A DNA stretch of 64,000 nucleotides from Symsagittifera roscoffensis (GCF_963678635.1 NC_087062.1:13994670-14058669), one strand, 5' to 3'; shown: positions 1 to 12,544, counted from the first letter of the stretch. Notes: generated by a model from the sequence alone, not told the origin. Made by a program: numbers and translations.

Positions 1-464
1 CCGACGGAGCCCTTTGAGACCTCAACATTTGCCTTGCTAGGGCGAAAAGTGATGGGAGATTAGTGACAAATATTTTGAACAAATGACTATACTACTTATA
101 TATTATTGAAGCAGTAAAATTGAATACCCAACATTTCAAATTGTTGTAGGGGGAGGAAGTATTTCAAATTGATGTAAGTTAACAAAACCAAGGTCACTCT
201 GTCATAACCGTAAGGTAACAAGGCTGTAGTGAGGTGTATTATGTAACTTATGGTTATTACGTATTGTGTATTACATTGTTATGTTATGGTACCAAGGTCA
301 GCATCATAGAGGTGGTAAACCATAGTGTTCCCATCGGCGCTGGTGACCGCAAAGAATTTAAGTCGTTCTGTTACGTTTTCTTTATTAACGGTTAGAGATT
401 AATACACCTTCAATGAGTATACATCTACAAAAGCCAAGGTCACTCTGTCTTCTCTTGTGTTCAG
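1..464. other. Non-coding stretch before the first supported exon
   Basis: I see no convincing gene here. The first 48 bases are open in one frame and end before a GTGATG that could be a splice donor, but this is too short to claim. The phrase CCAAGGTCACTCTGTC occurs twice (about 188 and 434), and the second copy runs into the pyrimidine-rich acceptor of the exon at 465. The stretch is probably intron of a plus-strand gene that begins outside the window. Confidence 0.4.
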
Positions 465-613
465 AAGCAGCAATGCGCCCAACAGCATGCTAATTTTCTA
501 CAGCAAGACGCCACCTGTGATTGTGGACGTGGACCGTCTCTCCTGCTGGCACGTGTCCAGTCTCAGAGAGTGGAGCGACATGTGTGAGAATGTTCGCAAC
601 AACACCAAGCAGA
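465..613 (+). CDS. Internal exon of an unrecognised host protein (exon A)
   Basis: The exon is bounded by a good acceptor (a pyrimidine tract ending TGTGTTCAG at 464) and a consensus donor GTGAGT at 614. The frame between them is open for 49 codons. It reads like soluble protein, for example SKTPPVIVDVDRL and SSLREWSDMCENV, and has two Cys and two Trp. The composition is clearly more GC-rich than the flanking DNA. The exon starts with the last base of a codon and ends with one leftover base. I do not recognise the protein. It may belong with the plus-strand exons at 33.4 and 44.0 kb, but its end phase does not fit the exon at 33.4 kb directly, so at least one more exon would be needed, or they are separate genes. 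A second frame is also open for part of the exon but stops before the donor. Confidence 0.55.
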
Positions 614-692
614 GTGAGTAGATGCATGTAGCGATTAGCATAATTATCCATTAACATGCTTTAGGTGTTTTTTGAGATTAGAAAACAATCTT

Positions 693-2760
693 CAAACACA
701 TGTAGATGAGTTTAAACTTTCAGAAAAAAAGAAAAACAACGTGCATACAATTTTCACCAATTTCCGTATGATCACAAACATAGCATTGAAAACCGGCCGA
801 AAGTGAGACGGAATCACTCAGTCGAAACATATATAAACGAGGTAAAAAAACTTTATCTACCAAAATTTTCATAAATCTTTTGCGAATTGGGTTTCAATCG
901 GAGGATTTCATGCTGAAAATTACATGCTAAAACTACCCGTGAGGTCTCCACTTCAGCCCTTCATTCATAAAAACTTTTCAAGCTTTGAGACTCAAAAAAC
1001 ATAAAGGTCTAAACAAAATTTTGCATTTCAGTAGATGCAAAATAAATTAGGCCAGAACTATTTAGGTCGAATACAACTGTTTAGCGGTCGAATACAACAA
1101 AAAAAACTATACAAAACTGGTAAATTTATACAATATAGGATAAGGATTAAATCCAAAATGGATTAAACCGAACTTGCGTATAAAGCACCTCAGGTGCTTC
1201 AAATTTTTGAGAACTCATAAAAAAATTGCATATTTTGAAAAAAAGGCCTGCAACCTTCGAGTGTACCCCGACAGCACCCAGATTCGTAATTTCAAATTTT
1301 TATAGGATTAAGAATTTTAAACACAGGATTAAGAATTTTGGAAATAAAGTTTTTCGAAAAAATTTGAAAAGAAAACACAAAAATTTTGCATTTCATATGC
1401 CGTAAATGATTTGGGCATTCATAATTTGAGACCAAATTTGCAACCCCCGGGGCAACTATGACAGCATTCCACAATTGTGTTGCCAACTTTTAATTCGGTG
1501 GAACAAACACTAGATTCAAGCTGGAAAACCGAAAAAAGAATTCTTAAGCATTGCAGTATACAAATTAGCTTAACCACGCATAGATACATTATGCCCTTAA
1601 ATGGTGCAGAAAAAAGGCTCAAACTAGGCAAGATACGTGTCACATGCGATTAGACATAGTCTTGACAGATAGATGAAACTATGTACAAAACTGGTAGATT
1701 TACAAGTTGAAGCATAAGGGTGAAATCAAAAAAAGATTTCAATTTACATGAAAGTTATTCACACCAGAAAAATTGATGCTTAAGAAAATAGATCGATAAA
1801 AATATAGGAAAACGGTAGCCCGACAATTTAACTTTTTCCCAAAAATAAGTTTCAAACTGCAAAAATTTTGGCTTCATTGTCGACCTAAGTATGGACGCTC
1901 TTTTACGCTAAACAGGCAATAAGAGTACCTTGAACTTGATATACTTCTAAAGTAGGTTGAAGATTTCAGCAGACGGGTCCTGAAGGCAAAGTTGTTAAGG
2001 GAAAAAAACATTCTAGCGCCCGGTTGCAATAACTGGCTAATTGCAGGGGTACATATTTTCAAGTAAATTCAATCTCTATGAGATTTAAGGCTTGCTCAAT
2101 TATTATCACATTAAAAATGCAAAAACATTTAATGAAAAAAAAGAGAAGTAAGAAAATCAGAAATACTAGGTTTGAAAAAATTACTTGAAAAAATGACTTG
2201 CCAAAAATTGGAAAATAACAGCTAACAAATTACATGTTTGTATCAGATGAAGTTCATAAACAGCCTTTGTAAAATGTTGGAAATCATTTAGAGAGCGGCA
2301 AAAAAGGCGACAAATGTTGAGTCGAAACCAGTTGAGCCGAAAACAAAACTGCTGCCATAAAAAAATTCATTACTTTGAAAAAATATTACGACCCATCCAA
2401 ACTGAAACACATAATTGCATACTGATATATTTCACTCTCTAAATGACGCAATATAAATTGACTAAGCCGATATAACATAAACTGAAATTGTTTAATTATT
2501 AAAGGAAAAACTATTTGTGAAAAGCTCAAAATAAGACTTGGTAAATTTACAAAAATTAGCTCGTTTAAATTGTAGCATGTTTTTATTAAAAGTAAGCTGT
2601 TAGAAACCTACCATTTTTTAATGGCGTTTAAAAAACCGAAATAAAACCATCAGAAACTAGGACGAAAACCACGAATCTGAAAAAAATGAGATATTACTTC
2701 TTTAAAAAAAACTTACAACTTGAAACGGGCTTTAACTAATTACTACCTAAATGAGTACTT
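693..2760. repeat. Large dispersed repeat, copy 1
   Basis: This segment matches 4996-8362 in the same orientation, almost base for base over long runs. Both start near TTAAACTTTCAG / TTAAAACTTACAG followed by GAAAAACAACGTGC, and both end at ACGGGCTTTAACTAATT. Copy 1 lacks about 1.3 kb of tandem repeats that copy 2 carries after position 5575. A boundary motif with the palindrome GCACCTCAGGTGC lies near 1187. A third, more diverged relative of its last 600 bases is at 53.38-53.93 kb. Short ORFs inside are shadows with no coding character. The element type is unknown; no ends resembling known transposon termini were seen. Confidence 0.75.
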
Positions 2761-3107
2761 AAATTGAACTTTCAAGAAATTGAACTTGTCAGAAGATGAT
2801 TGAGTCCAGTAGACAAATGAGTCCTGTGAACAAAACTTATTGCTAAGGTAATAAATTTTGTTTCGTGACAAATTGATATATAAAGCATTTCTAGCAATTC
2901 AAACAAAAGTTTAAAAAAAGCTAATTATAAAGTACGTAACTTTACCATCAATTGATCAAAAGCAACCACAAAAGTTAGCAGTCAAACTGATTTCTAAACG
3001 CCATTCTAAACGTGATTTTTCGTATTAATTCACATTCATAATTGTGCCAAAGTTTTTAGTCCAGAGGACCTGGAGGCATTGCCAGATCTATTATTAGTAA
3101 TATTAAC

Positions 3108-4990
3108 TGGCAAGCCCGCCTCCAATAATCAATTGGCTTGCAAAATATTAGTTGTTGTTCTGGTCAAGCAATCCAAATAATGAATTTTTGACAATTTCGA
3201 GTTAAACCATATCGGTTTCCCGAAAAATTGAAGATTTTCTTAGCAAGCTATTCAAGCTATGAAACTTAGAAATGTTTCAAAGTGTATCATTACGCAAATC
3301 GGATGGCGCAACTTAAGGTTTCTATATGGAAGCTTTTCAAGCGACAAAACATTGAGACATTTCAAATTGTTTCATAGAGCGAAAATATTCGCAAAAAAAG
3401 TAATTTTTTAGGCAAGCTATTAAAGCAAGAAAACTTTGGAAAAACTCACGTTATTACTTAGAGCGAATCAGTAGGCAAAAGTTTTTCTTAGCAAGCTGTT
3501 CAAATTATTAAAAATTTCAAGTTACTTCACAGAGCAAACTGGTTCGCAAAAGGCTAAAATTTTTCTATGCAAGCTATATAAAACGTTTCCAAGTTATTGC
3601 AAAGACTGATTTGGTTCACAAAAAGTATAAGATTTTCGAAGCAAACTATTGAGCTATGACAATTTGACTTTTTTCTAGTTATTTCATAAACTGGAAAAAT
3701 TCGCTTTCTCCAATCCAGCTGTTTAAGCTTTGGAACTTTCAAAAATTCAAGTTATTAGAAAAAGTGAACCGAATAGCAAACTGTTTTTCTGTTGAAGCCT
3801 TTCAAGTAATTTCCAGATTTTTTCTTAGCTTTCTTGAATAATTTTCTGCGCGAGCGAATGGAGCATGGAACTTCAAAAAAATCCTCTCTAAGACCGAATC
3901 GTTTTTTGCCAGAAGTTAAAGCTTTCTAAACCAAGCAAATCGATCTATGAAACTTTGAATTTTTTTTCAGGTTGTTTCGTAGACCGAATCGATTCGCGAA
4001 AAGTTGAAGTTTTTCTCAGCAAGATATTTCGTGGGTTAAATGATTCAAGAAAAATTTAAAATTTTTCAAAGCAAGCTTTTAAAGCTTTGAAACTTTGAAA
4101 TATTGCAATTTATTTAGTGGTTTTGATAGATTTGCGAAAAGTTAAAAGTTTTTCTCAGCAATCTTTTACAGCTATTAAAATTTGGAATAATTCATATTAT
4201 TTCTCAGGCTAAAACGGTACACAAAAAGATTAAAATATTTCTAAATAAGCTTTTGAAGCTACGGAATTCTGAATTTTTTCAAGTTATTCATAGGCTGAAT
4301 CGGTTCGCAAAAAGCTTGTTTTTCTAAGCAAGCTTTTAAAGCTCTGAAACAATGCTTTAATTCAATTTACTTCATATATAGAATCGTTTTGCGAAAAACT
4401 TTAAGCTTTCTCAGCAAGCTTTTCAAACTACGAAAGTTTGAAATTTTTCACGTTATGTAGACTGATTAGGTTCGCGAAAAGTTGAAGTTTTTCTAAGCAA
4501 GCTATTCGAATTATGAAGTTTTGAACTTTTTCAGATTATTCCGTAGACCAAATAGTTTTGCAGAAAATTGAAGTTCTTCTAAGCAAGCTATAAGAGCTTT
4601 TCATTTTTGAAATATTTAAGGTTATTTCATATACCGAATCAGTTCGCAAAAAAATTATGTTTTTCGAAGCAAGCTAATCAAACTATGAAACTTCGAAATT
4701 TCGAAGTTGTATGAAACTTCGAAGTTATTTTGCAAGTGGACTAAATCGGTTCGCAAAAAGTTCAAAGTTTTTCTAAGCAAGCTTTTAAAGCTAAGAAACT
4801 TTGATTTATTTCAATTTATTTCATAGAATGAATTCGTCCGCGAAAAATTTAAGTTTTTCTAAGCAAGCTTTTGAAGCTATAAAAATTTGAAATTTTTTGG
4901 TTATTTCGTAGACCGATTAGGTTTGCAAAAAATTGAAGTTTTTCTATGCAAATTATTCAAACTGTGACACTTTGAACTTTATAGGTTATT
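3108..4990. repeat. Degenerate tandem array, unit about 75-90 bp (copy A)
   Basis: The array repeats a unit built from GACCGAATCGGTTCGC, then AAGTTTTTCTAAGCAAGCT, then ATGAAACTTTGAAAT and TTCAAGTTATTTCATAG. Over 20 imperfect units are visible. The block opens with GGCAAGCCCGCCTCCAATAA, the same opening as the array at 9836. It stops abruptly where the second copy of the large repeat begins at about 4996, so it seems to have been interrupted by, or to have received, that repeat. No coding potential is seen. Confidence 0.75.
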
Positions 4991-4995
4991 CCGAA

Positions 4996-7900
4996 AACAC
5001 TTGTAGATGAGTTAAAACTTACAGAAAAAAAAGAAAAACAACGTGCATACAATTTTCACCAATTTCCGTATGATCTTAAACATAGCATTGAAAACCGGCC
5101 GAAAGTGAGACGGAATCACTCAGTCGAAACATATATAAACGAGGTAAAAAAAACTTTATCTACCAAAATTTTCAAAAATCTTTTGCGAATTGGGTTTCAA
5201 TCGGAGGATTTCATGCTGAAAATTACATGCTAAAACTACCCGTGAGGTCTCCACTTCAGCCCTTCATTCATAAAAACTTTTCAAGCTTTGAGATTCAAAA
5301 AACAAAGGTCTAAGCAAAATAAATTAAGCCAGAACTATTTAGGTCGAATACAACTGTTAACCGGTCGAATATAACAAAAAAAACTATACAAAACTGGTCA
5401 ATTTACAAAATATAGGATAAGAATTAAATCCAAAATCGATTAAACCCAACTAGCGTATAACGCACCTCAGGTGCTTAAAATTTTTGAGAACTCATGAGAA
5501 AACCGCATATTTTGAAAAAAAGGCCTGCAACCTTCGAGTGTACCCCGACAGCACCAAGATTCGTAATTTCAAATTTTTTTTCTGTTCGACTTTTTTAAAT
5601 TCAAATTCTGAAAAATCATAAAATTTTGTGAATTTTTCTAATCTCTAAGTTCTTTGAAAAAAAATAAAATCACATAAATAATGTCATAACTGGTAAGGTA
5701 AAAGAATTTGAGCAGTCACATTTGGAGTCAAAATTTGCAGTACCCAACTACAGGGTTAGGAATTTCAAATTTTGAGGGAAAAAAGTGAAAAACGACAAAA
5801 ACGGCCTAACTCGAGAATAACAGAGACTTGAGCAGTCATATGTGGAGGCGAGATTCGCAATACCCTCGAGTACTCTGACAGTCCCAAACTAAAGCGTTGG
5901 GAATTTCAAAATTTGAAGAAAAAAATATTAAATTCAAATTTTCTTAAAACTTTTGAAAAAAATCGCAAAAAAATGTCATAGCTCACAAACTACACAGAAC
6001 TGAGCAGTCATATTTGGAGGCAAGCGTTGCAACTCCTAAAAATACTCTGACAGTCCGCAATTAAAAGGAAGGGGGCTTCAAATTTCAATTAAAATATGAA
6101 AAAAAATTAAGTTTGAAAACTTTTTTAAAAAGTTACCAAGAAAATAATTACAGAAAACTAAAACAATCAAAAATGGATGCAGGGTTCATGGCCCCTGAAA
6201 ACAATCTGGAAGCTCCCCCATTACAGGGAGAGAAATTTCAAAATTTGAAGAAAAAAATTTAAATTTAATCTTTCTGAAAACGTTTTTGAAAAATTCCAAA
6301 ATTAAAAAAAGTCGAGTAGTCATTATTGAGGATTCGCAAACACCGAGAATTCTTTGAATAAAGGGTTGGGAATTTCAAAATTTGAAAAAACATTGAATTT
6401 AAATTTTCTGAAATTTTTTTTAGAATCATAAAAAAGATCATACCTCTTAAACTACAAAAGATTTGAAGAGTCATAAATGAAAGTGAGATTCGCAACTCCA
6501 GATAAATTTCTGACAGCACCCAAATAGGGTGTTGAAGTTTTCAAAATTTGAAAAAAAAATTAAATTGAAATTTTCTGAAAGTTTTTTTTTGAAAAATCAC
6601 AAAAAATGTCATATCTCGAAAATTAAAAAAAATTGTTTAGTCATATTTGGTGGCAAGTTTCGCAAACCCCGAGGTTTTACTGACAATTTCCAAATAAAGG
6701 GTTGTGACTTGGAAAAATTGACGAAAAAAGAACAAATTAAAATTTTTTGAAATTTTTTTTAAAAATCACAAAAAAACATTATATCTCGAAAATTATGAGC
6801 ATTTTGGCAGTCGCAATTTGGAGCTGCTGAGAGTATTCTACAGTACCCAACTACAAAATTGGGAACTTAAATTGTTTTGAATTTTTAAAAATCTGATAGC
6901 ACCTAAACACAGGATTAAGAATTTTGTAAATAAAGTTTTTCGAAAAAATTTGAGAAAAAACACAAACATTTTCGCATTTCATATGCCGTAAATGATTTGG
7001 GCATCCATAATTTGAGACCAAATTTGCAAACCCCGGGGCAACTATAACAGCTTTCCACAATTGTGTTGCCAACTTTTAACTCGGTGGAACAAACACTAGA
7101 TTCAAGCTGGAAAACCGAAAAAAGAATTCTTAAGCATTGCAGTATACAATATAGCTTAACCACGCATAGATACGTTAAGCCCTTAGAGGGTGCAGAAAAA
7201 AGGCTTAAACTAGGCAAGATACGTGTCACATGCGATTAGACATAGTCTTGATAGATAGATGAAACTATGTACAAAACTGGTAGATTTACAAGTTACAGCA
7301 TAAGGGTGAAATCAAAAATAGATTTCAATTTACGTGAAAGATATTCACACCAGAAAAATTGATGCTTAAGAAAATAGATCGATAAAAAATTAGGAAAACG
7401 GTAGCCCGACAATTTAACTTTTTCCCAAAAATAAGTTTCAAACTGCAAAAATTTTGGCTTCATTGTCGACCTAAGTATGGACGCTCTTTTACGCTAAACA
7501 GGCAATAAGAGTACCTTGAACTTGATATACTTCTAAAGTAGCTTGAAGATTTCAGCAGACAGGTACTGTAGGCAAAGTTATTAAAGGAAAAAAACATTCT
7601 AGCGCCTGGTTGCAATAACTGGCTTATTGCAGGGGTACATATTTTCAAGTAAATTCAAACTCTATGAGATTTAAGTCTTGCTCAATTATTATCACATTAA
7701 AAATGCAAAAACATTTAATGCAAAAGCACATTGCGCTTCAAGATAGTGAATGGAAAAAAAAGAGAAGTAAGAAAATCTGAAATACTAGGTTTGAAAAAAT
7801 TACTTGAAAAAATGACCTGCCAAAAATTGGAAAATAACAGCTAACAAATTACATGTTTGTATCAGATGAAGTTCATAAACAGCCTTGTAAAATGTTGGAA

Positions 7901-8362
7901 ATCATTTAGAGAGCGGCAAAAAAGGCGACAAATATTGAGTCGAAACCAGTTGAGCCAAAAACAAAACTGCTGTCATAAAAAAATTCATAACTTTTATAAA
8001 ATATTACGACCCATCCAAACTGAAACACATATTTGCATACTGATATATTTCACCCTCTAAATGACGCAATATAACTTGACTAAGACGATATAACATAAAC
8101 TGAAATTGTTTGTTTATTAAAGGAAAAACGATTTGTGAAAAACTCAAAGTAAGACTTGGTAAATTTACAAAAATTAGCATGTTTAAATTGTAGCATGTTT
8201 TTGTTAAAAGTAAGCTGTTAAAAAATCTACCATTTTTTAGTGGCGTTTAAAAAAACCGAAATAAAAGCATCGGAAACTAGGATGAAAACCACGAATCCGA
8301 AAAAAATGAGATATTACTTCTTTAAAAAAAACTTACAACTTGAAACGGGCTTTAACTAATTT
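4996..8362. repeat. Large dispersed repeat, copy 2, with an internal tandem array
   Basis: Direct-orientation copy of 693-2760. The left part (4996-5575) matches 693-1290 and the right part (about 6890-8362) matches about 1310-2745. Between them lies a tandem array absent from copy 1. Identity is high enough that short ORFs recur, such as the pairs near 1.4 and 7.0 kb and near 2.0 and 7.6 kb; these are repeat sequence, not genes. After 8362 the sequence enters the 75-90 bp array family without a gap, suggesting nested or recombined repeats. Confidence 0.75.
5590..6840. repeat. Tandem array, unit about 165 bp, inside repeat copy 2
   Basis: Each unit contains CATATCTCGAAAACTACA, TTTGAGCAGTCATATTTGG, GGCAAGATTCGCAACCCC, GAGTACTCTGACAGCACCCA and CAGGGTTGGGAATTTCAAA, then an A/T-rich part. 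The same unit forms arrays at 34.15-35.23 and 51.4-52.74 kb and fragments near 38.5 kb. In the 51-kb array, successive CGTCATATCT words lie 158-179 bp apart. No reading frame persists through the units, so this looks like non-coding satellite-type DNA. Confidence 0.75.
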
Positions 8363-9155
8363 CGCGGAAAGTCTCAATTTTTCTAAGCAAGCTTTTAAAG
8401 ATGTGAAACTTCAAAATATTTCAAGTTATTTCATAGATTGAATCAAATTGCAAAAAATTGAAGTTTTTCTAAGCAAGCTTTATAGGCTAGAAACTTTGAA
8501 ACAATTCAAAGTTATTCATGAACCGAATCAGTTTTCCATTTCTGAAAAACTTGTTTTTGTAAGCAAGCTTTTAAAGCTAAGAAATTTTGAATTATTTCAA
8601 GTTATCCATTGACTGAATGGGTTCACGAAAAGTTTAAGTTTTTCTAAGCAGGCTTTTAAAGCTATAAAACTTCGAAATATTGCAAGTTACTTTGTTGACT
8701 AAATCGGTTCGCGAAAAGTTTCAGTTTTTCTAAGCAAAATTTGAAAGCTATAAACCTTTGAATTATTTCAAAATATTTCTTAGACTGAATCGGTTCGTGA
8801 AACATTTGTTTTTCTAAGCAAGCTTTTAAGCTAAGATTTTTTGAATTATTTCAAGTTATTTCATAGACCAAATCGGTTCGCAAAAAGTTTATTTCTTAGC
8901 ATGGAGGTTACTGTTCTTGATTGATTTGTTCTAGACTGAAATTTTGACAGTCCCAGTCTCAGACAGAAACGAAATTAAATTTTGGACGAAAATTAAACAG
9001 TTACTATCTAATCTAGCCTTGAAGTTGGATCTACCTTTTTAAACATTACTCTCGATAGCATTTTAAACATTGTCTCCCAATAATCTGAAGCATTTTGTTC
9101 ATTCAAACATTGCGTTCATAGCGCATTCCGACTTTCATCTAATATATAAGTAGAT
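8363..9155. repeat. Right-hand part of the 75-90 bp array element (copy B)
   Basis: About six degenerate units with the TCTAAGCAAGCTTTTAAAGC core are followed by a unique tail that ends GCGCATTCCGACTTTCATCT AATATATAAG near 9150. The same tail ends the element at 9836-12165, so this copy keeps the right end of a defined repeat element while its left end is missing. Confidence 0.65.
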
Positions 9156-9230
9156 TGTTAAATTAAGCCACTTCGCCTAGCCGGCTTGTGTATTTAATTT
9201 TACGAATACCGGTCTTTTAGCATTTTCCCA

Positions 9231-9410
9231 TTCAATGCAGGACCAACCTTCGGAGGGTGATGTCATCTTTTTTTTCTACCGTTGCCGGTCCCACCTTGTG
9301 GAGGCGGATGACACTAAGACCCCCTGCAGCTGTGACCGAAGTGAGATACGATCATTCGACCCTCTTGTTGAGAGACGCGCGCCTTACCTCACTCGGCCAC
9401 GGCTGGTCCC
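9231..9410 (-). mobile_element. tRNA-derived SINE
   Basis: Read on the minus strand, the segment starts with a tRNA-like head. A box A match TGGCCGAGTGAGG (9387-9399) is followed 24 bases later by a box B match GGGTCGAATGATC (9350-9362), as in an RNA polymerase III promoter. A tRNA-unrelated body follows and ends near 9231 with GGTTGGTCCTGCAT. The same tail occurs on the plus strand near 43,000, showing a dispersed family. The Ser/Leu-like head is an inference from the box A form. It is not a functional tRNA gene, as no proper clover-leaf closes. GC content stands out from the surroundings. Confidence 0.65.
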
Positions 9411-9835
9411 AAGTGCGCCAATCAACATGCGGCAATCTTTTATGCATGCAAATAACTGCAGATGAAAATAACTGTTGACAAAAAAAAGATGTCCAACCCA
9501 TCCACCCGATCTGGAATAGAGCGAACCGAACACTGTTTGCTGCGCAAATAGTGACCACACCGACTGTATTGGAATGAATCGATCACTGAATGCTGCATAG
9601 GGAGAATATTTAACTTATGATACTATAGCTCGAGTTTCGGTTTTTTGCTCCATCCGTTTATTGCACTAGCACCAATCGCTACTTGCCAATTCCGCGTTCA
9701 AAAATTGTCAATGCGGCGTTTGAAATCAAAGGCTGCAATAAATTAAATCAAAGAGAATTATTCAAATTGAGTATGTTAATCGGCTTTTATCTCACTACGA
9801 CATTTATTTTACTGCATTTATAATTAAAATATACT

Positions 9836-12165
9836 AGCAAGCCCGTCTCCAACAACCAATTGTCTCGCAAAAAGTAGTACTTGCTTTCATCAAGCTATTT
9901 AAGCTATGAAACTCAAAACAATTTCAAGTTGACCCATATCGTAAATGGGTTTGAAAAAAAATAAGTTTCAACGACCGAATCGGTCCGCGAAAAAATGAAG
10001 TTTTTCTACACCAGCTGGACCAGCTATAAAACTTCGAAATCGGATAGCGAAAAAATAGGTTTTTATATTGGAGCGATTCGACCCACGAAATTTTGAAAAA
10101 TTCGAATTATTTCATAGACCAAATCGGTTTTCGAAAAAAAATCAACTTTTTCTGAACAAGCTATTCAAGATATGTTTCTTTGAAAATTTTCAAACTATTT
10201 CATGAATTAAATCGGTAGGTTTAGATATTTTTTATTGGAGCCATTTAACCGATGAAATTTTGATAAAAACTTTCAACTCACTCCATAGACTGAATCGGTT
10301 CTCCTTTTTTGAGCAAGCTATTCCAGCTATGAAACTAAGCAATATTTCAAGTTATTTAAAACCTCTGAATTGGTTAAGGAAAAATTCAAGATTTTCTAAG
10401 CAAGCTATTCCAGTTATAAAACTTTTAAAATTTCAAGTCGTATCATGGAGCGAACCAGTTTCTGTTAGTTTTCATGCAAGTTATTCATTCGAACAAACTT
10501 CGAATTATTTCAAGTAATTTCGTGAAGCGAACCGAATGACGAAATGTTTAAGTTTTTCTAACCAAGCTACTCCCGCTAGGAATCTTTGAAATATATCAAG
10601 TTGTTCCGTAGACCGAATCGTTTTGCAAAAACAATTCCGATTGAAACCCTTCAAGCTATGATACTTTGAAACATTTCAAGTTATTTCATAGAGCTAGTCG
10701 GATGACAAGATTTTAAATTTCTCTCAGCAAGCTCTTAGTTAACTTTGAAATAATTCAAGTAAATTTATCTAGCGAATCGGATGGCGATAGTTCAAGATTT
10801 GCTAAGCAAGTTATTTGAAACTTTAAAATATTTAGCATGAAGCGGATGCCAAAAATTTCTCCTAAGCAAGCTATTCCAGCAATAAAAATTTCAAATATTT
10901 CAAGCAGTTTCATGAATTGAATCAGTTAGCAAAAAAATTTCATTTTTTCCAAGCAAGCTATTCAAGCTATGAAACTTTGAAAATTTTCAAGCGATTTGAC
11001 GAAGCGTGTCGGGTGGCTAAAGTTTATTTTTCCGAAGTATTTTATGCGATGAAAATTAAATAAAAAAGCTATTGAAGCCACGAAACTTTCAACAATTTTT
11101 AGTTATTTTTAGACCAAAATAGTTGGCAAAAAAAAACAAGTGTTTCTAAGCAAGCTATGCGAGCTAAGTTTCTTCACGAAGCGAATCGGATTGCAGTATC
11201 TTCAAAATTTGATATTGAAGCCTTTCAATTGATGAAACGTTGAGTTATTTCAAACTGTTTCATAGAGAAAATCAGTTTGGGAAAAGTTGAAGCTCATCTT
11301 AACCCTGCTAATGCAGCTATTAAAGCTTGAACATTTCAAGTTATTCCATCGATCGAATCGCTTTGCGAAAATTTGACTTTTTCTAAGCAAGCAATGTTTG
11401 CCATAAAAATTTAAAATATTTCAACTTGTTCTATAGATCAAATCAATTCGCAAGTAGTTTTTCTTAAGAAAACTATTCAAGCTAAGAAAATTTACAAGTT
11501 AATTCATAGACTGAATCGGTTCGCAAAAATTTGAAGTTTTTCTTAGCAAGCTACTCTATAGTTATGAAAACTTGATAGATGGCAAATTATTTATAAAACC
11601 GAACTTTCTTCCAAACTTTCAAGAAATATTTCAAGCTATTTCATAGACCGAATCGTTTTGCGAAAAGCTTGTGTTTTTCTCAGAAAGCGATTCGACCTCT
11701 ACTAAACTTTTAAATATTCCAAGTTACTTCATTGACCGAATAGGTTGGCAAAAAGTTTTCTGAGAGCGCTAGTCATGCGGTGATACTTTGAAATATGTCA
11801 AGTTAGTTCACAGAGCAAATCGACTGGCGAGCCGTTTTAGTTTTTCTAAGCGAGCCATTCAGGCGATGAAACTTTCAGAATGAAATTGATCTGAAAAGAC
11901 AAAATTTTGGAGAAAAAAATGGACAGGCACTGTCTAGCCTTGAAATTGAAGTTCATCTTGTCTATAGAATTGAAATTTTGTCAAAAAAATTCTAGAATAA
12001 TCCAGACTTAAGAAAGTTTGAGAGTTCAAGAATATTCTTTGCCTTCTCTTAAACGTTAATTGTAAAGAATATTTTAAGCATTGCATTCGACGAAGCTAAA
12101 ACATTGCGTTCAGTTAAACATTGCGTCCATAGCGCATTCCGACTTTCATTTATTATATAAGATAA
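9836..12165. repeat. Complete-looking repeat element with an internal 75-90 bp tandem array (copy C)
   Basis: It opens with ACTAGCAAGCCCGTCTCCAA, matching the opening of the array at 3108, and closes with GCGCATTCCGACTTTCATTT ATTATATAAG, matching the close at 9150. Between them are roughly 20 degenerate units with AAGCAAGCTATTCAAGCTAT and GACCGAATCGGTT cores, then a unique region from about 11,890. Defined left and right ends shared with other copies argue for a transposable, non-autonomous element rather than simple local satellite. No ORF of note is present. The TATATAAG-type 3' end recalls some non-LTR element tails, but that is only an impression. Confidence 0.65.
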
Positions 12166-12252
12166 CGATTGGTAAGGTATTTAACGTTTAAATCGATAAT
12201 TCTAATATGAACCTTCTCTGGTCTTTATTAGGGGAAATGGAGTAAAACTATA

Positions 12253-12260
12253 TTAGTCTG
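12253..12260. repeat. Target-site duplication, left copy (TTAGTCTG)
   Basis: Eight bases identical to 12545-12552, directly outside the terminal inverted repeats of the MITE. Confidence 0.9.
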
Positions 12261-12544
12261 CAGGTGCGGATTTAGGGGGGCGAACGCCCCCCCCCCCCCC
12301 CAGGGATTCGACCCCCTGTCGACCCAAAGGGTCCCCCCTTTGTACTATTTTGAGATATCCATTTTTGGCGACGGACCCTAAAAATTTTCTAGAGGCGCCT
12401 TCGGCGCCAATATATTCTAATATTCTAGTTTTGAAGGGGGAGCTCGAAAAGTCAGTTTTGTCGACCTAAAAAAAAGGTCGACAAAATTTTTTGAGAATCC
12501 ACCCCCCCCCCCCCCCCTTTGAGAAAATCCTAGATCCGCCCCAG
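12261..12544. mobile_element. hAT-type MITE, 284 bp
   Basis: The element starts CAGGTGCGGATTTAGG and ends with the inverted CCTAGATCCGCCCCAG, so 13 of 16 terminal bases match as inverted repeats. It is flanked by a perfect 8-bp duplication TTAGTCTG. Terminal CAGNGGCGGAT-like repeats with 8-bp duplications are typical of the hAT superfamily. Inside are two long C runs (about 12,284-12,301 and 12,502-12,518), the palindrome GGCGCCTTCGGCGCC near 12,393 and a hairpin around 12,456-12,488 with TTTTGTCGACCT arms. It has no transposase, so it must be moved in trans. The C-rich interior differs strongly from the AT-rich host DNA. Confidence 0.9.

Noticed and set aside
1292-7648. Recurring short ORFs near 1.4/7.0 kb and 2.0/7.6 kb
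   Set aside because: Their recurrence comes from the non-coding duplication 693-2760 / 4996-8362; no coding features.
3108-11890. CRISPR-like regular repeats
   Set aside because: Units are degenerate and contiguous, without constant-length unique spacers; the genome is eukaryotic and no cas genes are present.
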